This document shows positions 20,913 through 31,335 of a stretch of 32,714 nt of DNA, one piece after another. This DNA is from Didymodactylos carnosus. Lineage: Eukaryota; Rotifera; Eurotatoria; Philodinida; Philodinidae. Positions within the stretch are counted from its first letter, which is position 1; every line of letters begins with the position of its first letter. A model generated the notes under the pieces. That model did no database searches. It saw only the letters and a program-made list of their open reading frames with translations, and was not told the DNA's origin. The DNA lies in NCBI GenBank assembly GCA_905250885.1, contig CAJNOQ010001356.1, positions 1-32,714 of the forward strand, in the 5' to 3' direction. The translations under genes and the position numbers were made by a program.

Positions 20913-21395
20913 TTAATGATGGTGCTGATGCTCATAAGACGATCCTGAATTAGTTAGAAATCGAAAAAGAGAAAAATGAGAAATAAAATAGATAAAAATC
21001 CTTATGGTACCTTGTGTGAAAGTTGAATACTTCTGGCGAATTTCAAGCACAACGCTTTCGAAGATGGACTCAAAAGTTGTTTGAGGAGTAGATACATGTT
21101 TCTGAGTACTTGTTCCATCAGTTATTTTTACGAGTAACTGACAATGCATATACCTGATAGTTCTTTCCAAGTAACCGAAATTCATTTTCTGAATTTGCTC
21201 TTCTTGTATAATATTTCACATTAGATTGATCTCTAGTTTTGTTTATTATTTTTGCTAACCATATAAAATCACGAATAATCAATTGTCTATAGAATAAAAA
21301 CTAATCGTAATTTTCGTAAAACACTGAATTTCTTCTTACCGAAATATAATGCTATTGCATCTCCTCGTTGAATGTCGGATTGCATTGTTTTCTTA
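20913..21395 (-). pseudogene. Unrecognised minus-strand gene fragment with two introns
   Basis: Reading leftwards, an exon with SDIQRGDAIALYF ends at donor GTAAG (21339). A 151-bp intron leads to an exon (21188-21011) that begins NEFRLLGKNYQVYALSVTRK. A slip in an A-run then leads into a frame with TDGTSTQKHVSTPQTTFES and FESVVLEIRQKYS. A second donor (GTACC, 21010) and acceptor (TTCAG, 20945) define a 66-bp intron before a short His-rich end with TAA at 20913-20915. The residue pattern looks coding and the second junction is convincing, but no family was recognised. Upstream exons were not found. Confidence 0.35.
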
Positions 21396-21759
21396 AAAGT
21401 TTAATTTTAAAATAATGGAACGGCAAAAAGTGAACTCCTGAAAGCATTATAGTAAAAGAGACAATATCACTCAATGCAGTGTCTCTCCTCCCGTGCAAAA
21501 TTCAATGATACATTAGGAGTTATTGTTATTTTTTCAATTAATTAACTTACAACTGCTGTGTCTGTGAAGAAAGCTGAAGTAGTGAAAGTTATGACGTTTG
21601 ACGCATACAAATTTGTATTCACAAATAAGGGCACACACACAGAGAGCGAAAATCGATGTCTTTTCCGTCTTTTCACCGAAGAGCAGTAGCACGTGGATAA
21701 ATATAGCTTTCTCTAGCAACAGCTGTTTTTTTACCGAAAGAAAACAAACGTCTCTTTCG
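21396..21759. other. Non-coding or unresolved stretch
   Basis: Nothing definite was seen. Open frames here on both strands lack splice or homology support. Confidence 0.35.
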
Positions 21760-22900
21760 CTCGCCATTTCTAGAAAGGCCGCCATCAAAGAACTTTGGTC
21801 GGAAGATCAAAAGTCGTTTACTGTAGTTCATGTCCGAGTGAATTTGGATGGTTCTATGAGCAAAGACACAGTCATGAAATTTGCAAAGTGGTACATACAG
21901 GTAAAATGTACGGTCAATGTGTTGCAGCAAAACAGTCAATAAATAATTTTTGCTCTGGACTTTTACTCGGTTGTGAATTTTTAATTTTACTCAAGAACAG
22001 GCAAACATGGGTTATTTTACCTAATATAGGTGTTCACTAGATTTTTGCAGCTTTGTTGAAAAGTAAATGTTATCACAGAGTTCAGCGTGGTGGATTACAT
22101 ATGTTTCCATTCGCTTTGGAAATTGCCACAACTAATGAAATATTGTTCGTGAGACTCTCAGGAAATACAGTGCCACATCTGAACCGCGAAAAATTAAGAA
22201 CTTCCACAAAACTAATAGATTGCTAGCTCAGTTTCCGGAAATCTGAACTGATTTTATAAAGAAAACCGATCTTCTGAATGCTTTTGGCCAAGGAGTTTGC
22301 TTATGATATCTGTCAACCGAATGTTCGTTGTTGTTTATTACAAGAAAAGATTTTTCAAGTAGCTGACATGGCTATTAATTTATCTCTTGACACAATGGGC
22401 TACCAGAATCGTATTGCCGCTGTCACTCATCTTCGAAATTGTACAAGTACGGTAGTTTCGAACTTTACTCGGCGGAAAGTTTACAGACTTGCGGTTTGTT
22501 CATTTGAGGTATGTTTGATGATTAAAGAGAATATATCGATAAATGTTTACACATTATTCACAGTACTTATTATTCCGTTGGTCAGTCTAACGGGTGGTGC
22601 AAAAGTTCTGTATTAATTTTATTTTTGATACAGTGTTGCAATGATACATCAGAGAGATTTTACCCTTTTTTTGTTAGAAAGAGCAAAGTGTCTAGTACAA
22701 AGACATATAAAAGTATTTGATAGGGAATGTTTCCTGAAGGTCACAAAAATCTTAGAACAAAAGGCATCAGGAAACTATTCCGCAACTTCGGTCACAATTT
22801 TTGTATTCAAATATATTTGTTTGGCGTTTTTCATCACCCATTTTCTATGTTTTCGAGCACCATATATATGAAGTTGTTCATTACAATGAAGACTTTCGTA
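21760..22900 (+). pseudogene. Unrecognised broken multi-exon gene
   Basis: Coding-looking pieces occur in series: KELWSEDQKSFTVVHVRVN with AKWYIQ ending at a GTAAAA donor near 21901; HRVQRGGLHMFPFALEIATT and RLSGNTVPHLNREKL after a TTTTTGCAG acceptor near 22051; VADMAINLSLDTMGYQNRIA and SNFTRRKVYRLAVCSFE before a donor at 22509. A 125-bp intron (22509-22633) joins Glu to CCNDTSERF in frame. A run of seven T near 22667 then shifts the frame to LLERAKCLVQRHIKVFD and LKVTKILEQKASGNYSATS. These may belong to one soluble protein or to two adjacent broken genes. The phase at the first intron does not match. No family was recognised. Confidence 0.35.
22495..22644 (+). repeat. 150-bp exon-intron-exon duplication, copy 1
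   Basis: Covers the last codons of one exon (TTTGTTCATTTGAG), the complete 125-bp intron and the first bases of the next exon (TGTTGCAATGA). It matches 22963-23112 at well over 90%. Confidence 0.9.
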
Positions 22901-22962
22901 TGATATTACAAAAGTTGGCCTTGAGTTCAAGAGATTGAACAGAAGACACCTTGATTAAAAAC

Positions 22963-23112
22963 TTTGTTCATTTGAGGTATGTCTGATGATTAAAAACAAT
23001 GTATCGATAAATGTTTACACATTATTCACAATACTTATTATTCCGTTGGTCAGTCTAACGGGTGGTGCAAAAGTTCTGCATTAATTTTATTTTTGATACA
23101 GTGTTGCAATGA
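22963..23112 (+). repeat. 150-bp exon-intron-exon duplication, copy 2
   Basis: Same orientation as copy 1, about 470 bp downstream, with only a handful of substitutions. The surrounding exon sequence differs, so only the junction-spanning block was copied. Confidence 0.9.
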
Positions 23113-23187
23113 GCTTATTGGCCTCTTACGTTGACGTTTCATGTGAGACATTAAAAACCTAGTAGAATCACACGGAAGGCGGGAAGA

Positions 23188-23315
23188 TGTGACTACTAAG
23201 CGTCTTTCTGGTTCACATGTCTTCCATGCGACTTCTATATGTCTACCAGTAGACACATAGAAGCCATAAAGAAGACGTCTATTATTTTGAAGACGCAATG
23301 TAGTCATACAAATGA
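23188..23315. mobile_element. Foldback element with ~60-bp imperfect arms
   Basis: The left arm (GTGACTACTAAGCGTCTT ... CTTCTATATGTCTAC) pairs with the right arm (GTAGACACATAGAAG ... GAAGACGCAATGTAGTCAT). The centre is at about 23248-23250. No coding and no target duplication seen. Confidence 0.65.
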
Positions 23316-24199
23316 CAGCTTTTCTCGGTAGACACATCGCTGAAGTCGCATTTTTTTTTAGAGTATATCGGGTATGATAGCTAGCAACTAGATATGGTAC
23401 CCGATATATTGATTTGACGACAAACGCCGATCAGAGTAGGTATTTAGTCGATATATCGATCAGTTATCGCCCGATGTACTCTGGACAGTATCTAATGCAA
23501 CTGCGCCACTAGCTATGAATTTAGACTTATTGACCAATTATTGCCCAATATATTGACTCGCGTATTGATAGCATGAAGGAGGCTGTCTACATTGCATCCC
23601 GAAATACAGACATCTTGCTTTCTGTAATATATTTACAGAAAGCAATATTCCTCAGTATATTGGTCTATTATCGCTTAATAGATTGACGTGATATGACTAA
23701 ATACTTTGTAAATTTGTAAAGCATATGTTTTACATATATCGTACAGTGGCTGCAAAACAAAAAGGCGAGTAATCCGATCGAGTATTATACAGTTTGATAA
23801 TTCATTTGGTGATATTATCATCGAACACAACCAGATAGTTCATTGTGCAGAATCAATTTACAAAATCAGAATCGATAGATGTCGTGTGTCATATGTGTTT
23901 GTGACCGTTCTTTATGGTTGATCTCAATTCGACTACAATACATCGTTATCTTTCTTTTGTTCGTTTATTCGCTCGTTCGTTCGTCCGTTCATTTTTCGTT
24001 ATTCTCATATCAGTTATTCATTAGAATAGACTGGATTTTCGTCGTTCTTTATTCACATCGTGGAACAAGAAGCACAAAGACAAAAGAAATTAAAGGGTGT
24101 CTGTGTTCTGGCAACGTGACATTCCCGGGAGGCGCAAACACGAAGAAGAAGAAGCAGTTGTCATACATTTTTGATTGAAATACGAGAATGTTCAATGGA
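23316..24199. other. Diverged short-repeat stretch, no supported gene
   Basis: An imperfect palindrome (ATATCGGGT ... ACCCGATATAT) lies at about 23365-23409. Variants of CCGATATATTGA recur near 23400, 23446, 23546, 23651 and 23672. A GTTCGTTCGT microsatellite lies near 23975. An ATG at 23879 opens a 99-codon frame rich in Phe, Ile, Leu and Ser, but nothing supports it as a gene. Confidence 0.4.
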
Positions 24200-24264
24200 T
24201 AATGCACCCTTTTTGTTTCACAGTTACAGTTAACTGGTAAAAAACTGTAACTGGTGCATACCTA
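24200..24264. repeat. Short foldback with TAGGTATGCACC-type end
   Basis: CAGTTACAGTT near 24221 pairs with AACTGTAACTG near 24243. The right end GGTGCATACCTA matches the family terminus in 11 of 12 bases. The left end (TAATGCACC) is degenerate and no target duplication is visible. Confidence 0.45.
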
Positions 24265-24470
24265 AGCAAACCTAATCCGACACAAGTTCACATCCGAATT
24301 TTTCGGATCAACATCATTTTAAACAACAGAAAAATGGCATTTTTCTATTTGACTCCATGGGTCCCCTATCCCATCATGGGGGAAAAGCAACCTTGCTTCG
24401 TTTTTGAGTTGTTCGCATTTGAACTGTAGCACAAATAGAACTTCTAGAGAGCTGGAAGTTTCCACTTCCA

Positions 24471-24734
24471 CACTGTAAAAAATGATGTGTCCTCTGACGA
24501 CACATTCTTTTATACATGAAACGGACACATTTTGTTCTATGGTGGAATGTGTCCATGCGTCACTATTTGCCACACAAAATGCATTCTTTTTAATGACGTA
24601 CAAAATCTGTCGGTACTTAGGGTGCATTTTGTGTCGCAAATAGTGACGCATGGACACATTCAACATAGAACAAAATGTGCCTATTTCATGTATCCTTTGA
24701 GGGCACATTTTAAGACACATTCTTTTTTACAGTG
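24471..24734. mobile_element. 264-bp MITE with CACTGTAAAAAA termini
   Basis: The left end CACTGTAAAAAA and right end TTTTTTACAGTG are exact inverses. The arms pair over about 117-124 bp around a 20-odd-bp loop (about 24595-24617). Examples are GGACACATTTTGTTCTAT and its inverse, and TGTGTCCATGCGTCACTATT and its inverse. No coding. It ends 32 bp before the ATG of the next small gene, so it may sit in that gene's promoter. Confidence 0.9.
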
Positions 24735-24766
24735 CAGAGAAGGGTGAACATTCATTTTCTAAAAGC

Positions 24767-25268
24767 ATGGCGACGAAATACTTCCACCACAAATATATAT
24801 TTATAGTACACAGACAAGAAACTATTCGTCGTAGTAGGTTGTGGGCTTACTTACATCATATTCTTCATCTGTTGTACTTTCGTTTATCAAAATATGAAGA
24901 AAATTTTCCTGTTGGTAAGGTCGCAGGTTTACGTAAGAGTTTTCTTGTGGTTTAAATTATCTAAGAAGGAAAAGTGATGGGAAATTTTAATTGGTTTCAA
25001 TTGCAGTAAACAGACGTGCATCTCGAGATAACGTTGACGGAGCTGAAAAGACCTTTTCAATAAATCGATAAATCGAATGGGATTCACTTTTAAGAGAATC
25101 TACTACGATGAAGCGTTTCATGCTATTCCTTCAATGAAATGTGCTGTTCCATCAAATCAGGATGCTCAGTTCCAACAGAACCATCAACGACATCCATTTT
25201 CATATTGGATTTATTCTTTTTCTGATGAAGACATTGCTCAATTATCTGCTGCAATTCCGGTGTGTTAA
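24767..25268 (+). pseudogene. Small two-exon gene broken by an 8-bp tandem duplication
   Basis: ATG at 24767 starts MATKYFHHKYIFIVHR and a helical, basic segment with YFRLSKYEENFPV. The donor GTAAGG at 24915 and acceptor TTGCAG ending at 25006 define a 92-bp intron that joins G to TA, giving Val, then NRRASRDNVDGAEKTFSINR. Directly after that, ATAAATCG occurs twice in tandem (25060-25067 and 25068-25075) and throws the frame. Counting only one copy, the frame runs straight into GFTFKRIYYDEAFHAIPS and ends with SFSDEDIAQLSAAIPVC at TAA 25266-25268, about 136 residues. No family was recognised. The clean intron and single lesion suggest the gene was recently functional, or that the duplication is polymorphic. 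Confidence 0.55.
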
Positions 25269-25418
25269 TAATTCGTTGTAACGACTATTTAAATGGCACA
25301 TGATAACCCTTGCGTGATACGAACATTCTATATTTGTTTTTTCCATTTAATCTTGAAAACTAAACGTAAAACACAAACAAATATTTAATTGTATGGACGT
25401 CGGCTCTCACACTATACA

Positions 25419-26267
25419 TAGACATGCAACAATACCAATCATTATTGAAGATATTGTATAATATTATTGGCTATCCAATATTATTGTATACCCAATCTGT
25501 TGAGACCAATAATATTGGTTACTCAGTCTATTGTGATCAATAATATTGTTCACTCAATAATTGTACAATAATATTGGGTTCCGCAATACACTGGATTCCA
25601 ACTTTTTAACCTTACTATCATTTATCTGCATAAAAACGTGAAGAAGCATATTCCGATCGGGATTAGGCATGCACCGATTAACAAGCGATATTAGGGCATC
25701 CAGCAAAGTCGTTCCGAATCAGTTTTAAAAACGCACTTAGAGCTGCCGAATGTCTCATTTTGTAGAAAAATGTTTGCTCTACCAAACTAAAGTGCAAAAA
25801 GACATTTTAGTGTCTGCAACAGAAATATAAGCATAAAAAACTGAGCAAAATTGCGAAAAAAGCGACGGGCGATTATTTTTCTATGATTATAGTGCGTTTT
25901 CGATTTATTGTATTTTCTCTATATATAACATTACAATTTTTGTAGCACTTCAGTTTGGTAGAGAAAACATTTTCCTACAAAATGAAGCATTCGGCAGCTC
26001 TGAGGGTTTTTTATAACTGATTTGAAACGACTTTGCTGAATGCCCTAATATTGATTATTAATCGATGCATGCCCGATTGGGTTATTTTTTGATTCAAAAC
26101 GGGATATAAAGCATGATTCCGTACTGGAAAAGTAGGCCAAACTCAAGTGACCCATACCCAATAATATTACAAAAACCCAATATATTGGACGACCAATAAT
26201 TATTGGTCCCAATAGATTGAGTGACCAATATTATCGGGACCCAATATATTGTATTGGTGCATGCCTA
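25419..26267. mobile_element. 849-bp foldback element with perfect 8-bp target duplication
   Basis: The left end TAGACATGCAAC and right end GGTGCATGCCTA are inverse with two mismatches. ACTATACA flanks both sides exactly (25411-25418 and 26268-26275). The terminal arms are rich in CCAATAATATTGG palindromes. The centre holds a second foldback (25664-26081). No coding capacity. The 8-bp duplication points to a hAT-like mobilising enzyme. Confidence 0.88.
25664..26081. mobile_element. Nested foldback element inside the 849-bp element
   Basis: The left end TAGGCATGCACCGATTAA pairs with TTAATCGATGCATGCC at the right. The arms include AGGGCATCCAGCAAAGTCG, GAGCTGCCGAATG and CTACCAAACT with their inverses near 26035, 25995 and 25955. 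CGATCGGG on the left (25654-25661) and CGATTGGG on the right agree in 7 of 8, with a 2-bp offset on the left. Confidence 0.75.
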
Positions 26268-26275
26268 ACTATACA

Positions 26276-26643
26276 ATGTAGATACTTACTTCGAAATCAA
26301 GAAAACCAGGTTTGGGTTTATCATATTTATGTGTTCCGATAAAAATTAGTTTAAACCTTTTATTTGAAAATTAAAATGAAAAAAGAATCAGCATCAGCGG
26401 CCGAAGCCTTGTAGACGCAGTAGAGATTAACGAACACGAAATAACAAAAGAAGAAAAAATTAAAAGAGAGAAGAAAGTCATAACAAGAATAAACATGAGG
26501 TCATAATCGAAAATGCTAAAAAAAAAAGAAAAAGAAAAGGGTTAGTAGGAGAAGGGTGGGAGAATGAGGGTTAAAAGGGGATTGGATTCACTTAAGGCAA
26601 TAACTTTTAACCAATTCATTTCATCAAAAATATCAGCGAGAGT
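26276..26643. other. Probable LINE 3' region
   Basis: This is the 3' side of the minus-strand LINE. It is purine-rich on the plus strand (about 26440-26580) and therefore pyrimidine-rich in the element's sense. No poly(A) tail or target duplication was identified. Confidence 0.35.
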
Positions 26644-29600
26644 TTAACTCATGAATCGCCACGTCAAGAGAATGTACTTATTGGCGGCATTAAAAATCGC
26701 TTTCTGTACGTCCATCTCCCTCTCCTTGTCCTCCAGCAACAAGGTCTTAGTCTTAACCGTAGCCAAAAAGTGCAGTTCTAACAGCATGTTAGTCCGGGCT
26801 ACAGTATATCTCTTACAATCAAAAAAATAGTGAGTTAGCGTCTCTTCTACATGAATAAATATCAAATCTTCCTACTCAAAAATATCAAACCTTTTGGAAA
26901 AGGTGATAGTGTTCGATTATTTAAAATTTCCGTTTTCATTCTTTCACACAACTTTAGGTTTACATAGATGATATTTATAGGAAATAGAATTCCATACTTG
27001 TGTAACAATATAGAAGAATGATTTTCGTCTGTCTTCGACTGATTCTAGTTGCCTCAAATCATTACTCCTAAGTGAATATCTTTGATTAGGTATATGCTGC
27101 TGAATATAAGAATGTAAATATTCAGGTGCAATTTTTCTAACTATTTTACCGTACATATTCAGTCTAGACAGACGAAAATGATCCTCCAACTTAATCCAAC
27201 CTAAAATTTCAAAAACTTTCTCAGTCGAAGATCCCCTCATAGCCCCTAAAGTAACCAGAGCAGCATGATATTGTACTCTCTCCAGCTTGTCATGTTGTTC
27301 TGAGTAGTTAAAGAGAATAAAATCGATCCATAGTTAAAAATAGATAAAACAAATGATTTATGAATAATATCTAAACTTGTCTGTTAAGAATACATTTATG
27401 CATCTGCATTAAACCAATTATCGATTCAGCACGAGAACAGATAAAATCAATATGTACAGTCCAATTTAAAGTATAGGAAAGAATTAAGCCTAAATATATT
27501 TAACTTTTTCATTTTCGGGTAAAATTTGATTAGTCAGTATCAGAGGAGGAAGAGAAAGAGCAGTTTTTCGTGTTCGAGAAGTTGAGAAGGTTATTGCTTC
27601 GCACTTTTTCAAATTCATGGGCACATTCCACCTTACTGACCACTCATGAGCTCTATCTAAATCTCTATTAGTGATCCGAGTAGCCTCACGAGGATCATAA
27701 TGGTGGTTAAACAAGATGGTGTCATCAGCAAACATTCCAACATTGCCTTCAAGTTCAAGAGGAAGATCATCAATATAGATCAAAAATAGCAGTGATCCAA
27801 GAACAGATCTTTGGTACACTCCTTTTGATATGCCTCTTAAACTTGAAGTAACTCCTTCAAACCTAGTTGTAATGAATCTGTCTGAAAGATAACTTCCAAA
27901 CCATCTAAAAGCTTTTCCTCTAATTCCCTTTTTACTCAGTTTATAAAGAATACCAGCATGGGAGACGTTATCAAAAGCCTTTTGAAAGTCTGATAAGACT
28001 GCTCTGACAAATTTATCATCCTCCATACCGGCATTTATTATACTTATAACATCTAAAAGTAGAGTCGTTGTTCCATCTCTCGCTTTAAAACCGGATTGAA
28101 AAGGAGAGAGTAATTTATTTTTAATTAAATACGAATAAAGTTGTTTATGCACAATTTTCTCAGTTACTTTGGATAAAGCAGGGAGAAGAGTTAATAGGTC
28201 GGTAGTTGGTTGCTTGCAGTGGATCACCATTCTTAAAGAGTGGATGCACCGAACTGACTTTCCAAGAAATGGGAAGGACACAAGTGTCAAAGAGCTCGGA
28301 AATTAATTGAGTAATAATACTGTTTAAAGATGGTTCTAGTTGTCTTAACATCCGATTTGAAACGGGTGTAGAGACAGCTTTATTCATATTTAGCCTAGAT
28401 AAAACATATTTTACAGAATCAGATGTTACATTAAAAGAAGATAAAAAAGTGGAACTTTGGGGAAGAGGAAATCGAGAACATTCTAATTGGGGATCAACCC
28501 AAGTTGAAATAGAAGAAAAATGTACATTTAAAATTTCTGCTTTCTCTAATGGGTTAGTAACAACTGTCTTTTTGACATCTTCTAATGCTGGTATATCAGC
28601 AGTTCTTTCCTTCCCCAAAGTGTATTTCACAAGACTCCACCAATTTTTCGAAGAATTTTGAATTTTAGAATTAATTCGTTCATAATGTTCCTCTTTTGCT
28701 CTAATACATGCCTTTTTAAATTCACTAGCAACTATCTCATGCTTCTCTCTATTATTATCATTAGATACTCTCTTGAATTTTCTATATGTTCGATGTTTTT
28801 CTTTATATAAAATACGAAGTTCTTCAGAAAACCAGATTTTATCACGAGGCATTTGTATAATTTTTTTATGTGGTATGGAGCGGTTTGTTTCATCTAAAAC
28901 TATTTCTTCAAAGGACAAAACTTTTTCATTTAAATTAAGATAGTTATCTAAAATTCGATTAAAACGAATAAGAGAAATATTATTATTTATCATTTGCCAA
29001 TCAGCTAATCTATAGTTGAAAATAGTTCTTTCTATTTTGGGTTTAAAAGATATAAAAGTATTTAAGAGGAATTCAATTGGACTGTGATCGCTATTTACAA
29101 TAGAAGGTAATATTAAAAGATTAGAAATAAAAATTGAATCATTAGTTAGAATTAAATCCAAACAAGTATCTGAGTTGAGGCGTGTAACACCACGAACAAG
29201 CTGTGAGAGGCCGATAGAGTTAATGACTAAATCTAACTCTAGTCCTTCAGAGGTAGACGGGACATTCGTCTGAGACCATAAACTGTTATGTGCATTAAAG
29301 TCTCCAATAAAAATTAATTTATCCAATTTGGATTTGGATTTAGAAATAAGAGAATAAAGATTTTTCATGTGTGCAATAAATTGATTCCAATTAGATACTT
29401 CTCGTGGTCTATATACAGTAAATACAAGAAAATGAAGATTATTTGAAAATGTCAGTCGAATGCAAAGGATTTCATAATCTACATGTTCAAATTCCACAAC
29501 CCTTACGTACTGTATGTCACTTCGAATATACACCAAACACCCACCACCAGTTTTACCAACTCTATCTCTTCTCTCTAGTCTATAACTCGGAATACTAACA

Positions 29601-29770
29601 CGCTCATTCGGAACCGCACCATCTAGCCAGGTCTCAACCAGACCCAGTACCAGAGGAGTTTGAAGTGAAACATAGGTACACAAATCACTCATTTTATTCC
29701 GTACACCTCTTGAATTTAAAAAGGCAATTCTTTGTTTTACTCTCGTTGTGTTAATCTTATCTATCGCCAT
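26644..29770 (-). pseudogene. LINE ORF2: APE endonuclease and reverse transcriptase
   Basis: ATG at 29768-29770 begins an intact 536-codon stretch. It carries an exonuclease/APE-type endonuclease with GLVETWL, GGGCLVYIRSDI, FTVYRP, FIGDFNAHN, LDLILTND and NSDHSPI, followed by a linker and NYRPI. A one-base slip near 28190 leads into the RT palm: VTEKIVHKQL, FQSGFKARDGTTTLLLDV, LSDFQKAFDNVSH, GVYQRSVLGSLLFLIYIDDL (usually P-Q-G-S) and FADDT. A 2-bp insertion near 27497 gives a stop; YLGLILSYTLNW continues in another frame. The tail has LERVQYHAALVTLGAMRGSS, LGWIKLEDH and, after more breaks, ETLTHYFFDCKRY, the Cys/His C-terminal motif. It is near full length (about 1040 codons) but carries at least three breaks. 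Clade (CR1/Jockey-like group) is uncertain. Confidence 0.93.
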
Positions 29771-30028
29771 AAGAAAGAACGACGACAGTATGAAGATTAT
29801 ACAGCATAGTTGCGTTAAGTGAATCCAGGTTTTTGAAAGGAGAAAGAAAGGGACGGGAAAAGGATGGGAAGCGAAAATTAGAAAATGAGCTCATGTTTGA
29901 TTCAATGCTGCCTGTCAACAGAAACAAAGTAGAACAGAAAAAGGTTCTTGATTAAATGAACAGAAGAGAAATAAACGAACGAGAGAAAAGAAACATCACT
30001 AATTAATAAACATATAACAACTTCTCCT

Positions 30029-30739
30029 TTACTTTGACACCAGTTGAAGACTTCGAACATTAACATCCTGAATAAATATCTTCCCTTGTCGAGAAATCAC
30101 TCGCTTGGTTCCATCACTCTTAAGATCAGCACGTTCACGCTTGTATATAGCCAAAGCAGACGGTGTCAAACCATCAAAGATAGTAACAGCCAAATATTTT
30201 CTTTTCAATTTACCAAGTGATGAGAATACTTGTTGTCGTTCAAGCCGTGAATAAAAACGAGCGATGATAGGACGAGGCTTATCTTTAATGGACAAAGGTA
30301 GTCTATGGCTAAACTCAATTCCATGTTTTAAATTTTGACCCAAATATGTAACAAACAATTCTTCAAGTTTAACTTGAGTTTGAGCCGGAGTTTCATTTGG
30401 AGAATCTGGAATACCATAGACACGTATATTGAATGAACGCGAATAACGACGAGCATCTTCGAGTTCATTCTCTACTGCTTCTAATCGATTTTCAAATTTA
30501 TCGACACGTTGAGATAGAATTTTTCCAACTGTAGAGGCAAGTAAATTACCAATTTCGTTAGCTCGTGCCATCAAGAGATCGTTGAGTTTATTATCATTTT
30601 CTTTTTCTTTCTGTTCTTCACTGTCCATGCCACTATTTGTCGTTGTTGTTGCTGTCACAGCAGTAGACGAAGGAAGAAGAAGAGAAATCAGCTGTTTGCG
30701 AAGTTCAGGACTGTCCATGATCGATTGAGTAATAGCCAT
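30029..30739 (-). CDS. LINE ORF1 protein (coiled coil plus RRM-like domain)
   Basis: ATG at 30737-30739 opens an uninterrupted 236-codon frame about 260 bp upstream of ORF2. It has a Thr-rich spacer, an acidic segment and a coiled coil ending QRVDKFENRLEAVENELED. An RRM-like block follows with RSFNIRVYGIPDS and, later, HRLPLSIKDKPRPIIARF. The C-terminal domain ends GKIFIQDVNVRSLQLVSK. This is the layout of L1-type ORF1 proteins (trimerising coiled coil, RRM, C-terminal domain), which bind the element's RNA. The frame is intact, in contrast with ORF2. No zinc knuckle is present. Confidence 0.85.
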   Translation of the reverse strand: MAITQSIMDSPELRKQLISLLLPSSTAVTATTTTNSGMDSEEQKEKENDNKLNDLLMARANEIGNLLASTVGKILSQRVDKFENRLEAVENELEDARRYSRSFNIRVYGIPDSPNETPAQTQVKLEELFVTYLGQNLKHGIEFSHRLPLSIKDKPRPIIARFYSRLERQQVFSSLGKLKRKYLAVTIFDGLTPSALAIYKRERADLKSDGTKRVISRQGKIFIQDVNVRSLQLVSK

Positions 30740-31335
30740 TGGTAATTCATCATTTCCTTCGGCATCTTGGTAGTAGGTGGATTTCCAGATGAAGATCAGC
30801 TCGAAATATTACGTTTTAATGAACTAGACATGAAACACTAGACAGTCAGCAAGAAAAAAAGCTAAGTACTTCCTAATGTGGTTCGAATATTTCCAACGTA
30901 TTGAGAGGTATTCTAGAACAAAAACTATGTGTTGTGGGGAAAGTACATATTTAGAGAATTTATAAAATAAGGACAAATCTGCAGATTCTCCATACCAATT
31001 CTAGATAATGACTGATGAATCTATATATATACATCAGTCGACAAAATCTTGGAAGTGTAAGACTAACATACAACATTTCACTCATCAGTTTCTAAATGCA
31101 TCAATCTGGAAGCCTTTTTGACGGCTGCTCGTAACCGTAATCAACTTTGAACCAATTATCACCATTAGACTAAAGTCTGATGACACTGTAGAATGATGTC
31201 CGAATCCTTATAAGTGATCAATGCAATCATGAAGTCTTTCAAAAAAGTGGATTCACTTTTTTAAATAGAGATATCTTATCCCTATTTTTATCGTATACTT
31301 TCAGCTTTTTTCAACCAGTGTTATATTTTTGTGTA
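30740..31335. other. Probable LINE 5' region and spacer
   Basis: Upstream of the minus-strand ORF1, so the internal promoter of the LINE may lie at about 30740-30900. No motif could be fixed. The rest is AT-rich with a short palindrome (ATATATATACAT near 31023). Confidence 0.35.

Noticed and set aside
23879..24178. 99-codon plus-strand frame starting with ATG
   Set aside because: It is rich in Phe/Ile/Leu/Ser, lies over a GTTCGTTCGT microsatellite and shows no domain or splice support.
24319..24720. 133-codon minus-strand frame
   Set aside because: It runs through the hairpin MITE at 24471-24734; the palindrome creates similar frames on both strands.
28449..28661. Plus-strand frame inside the LINE
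   Set aside because: It is a shadow of the ORF2 linker region on the minus strand.
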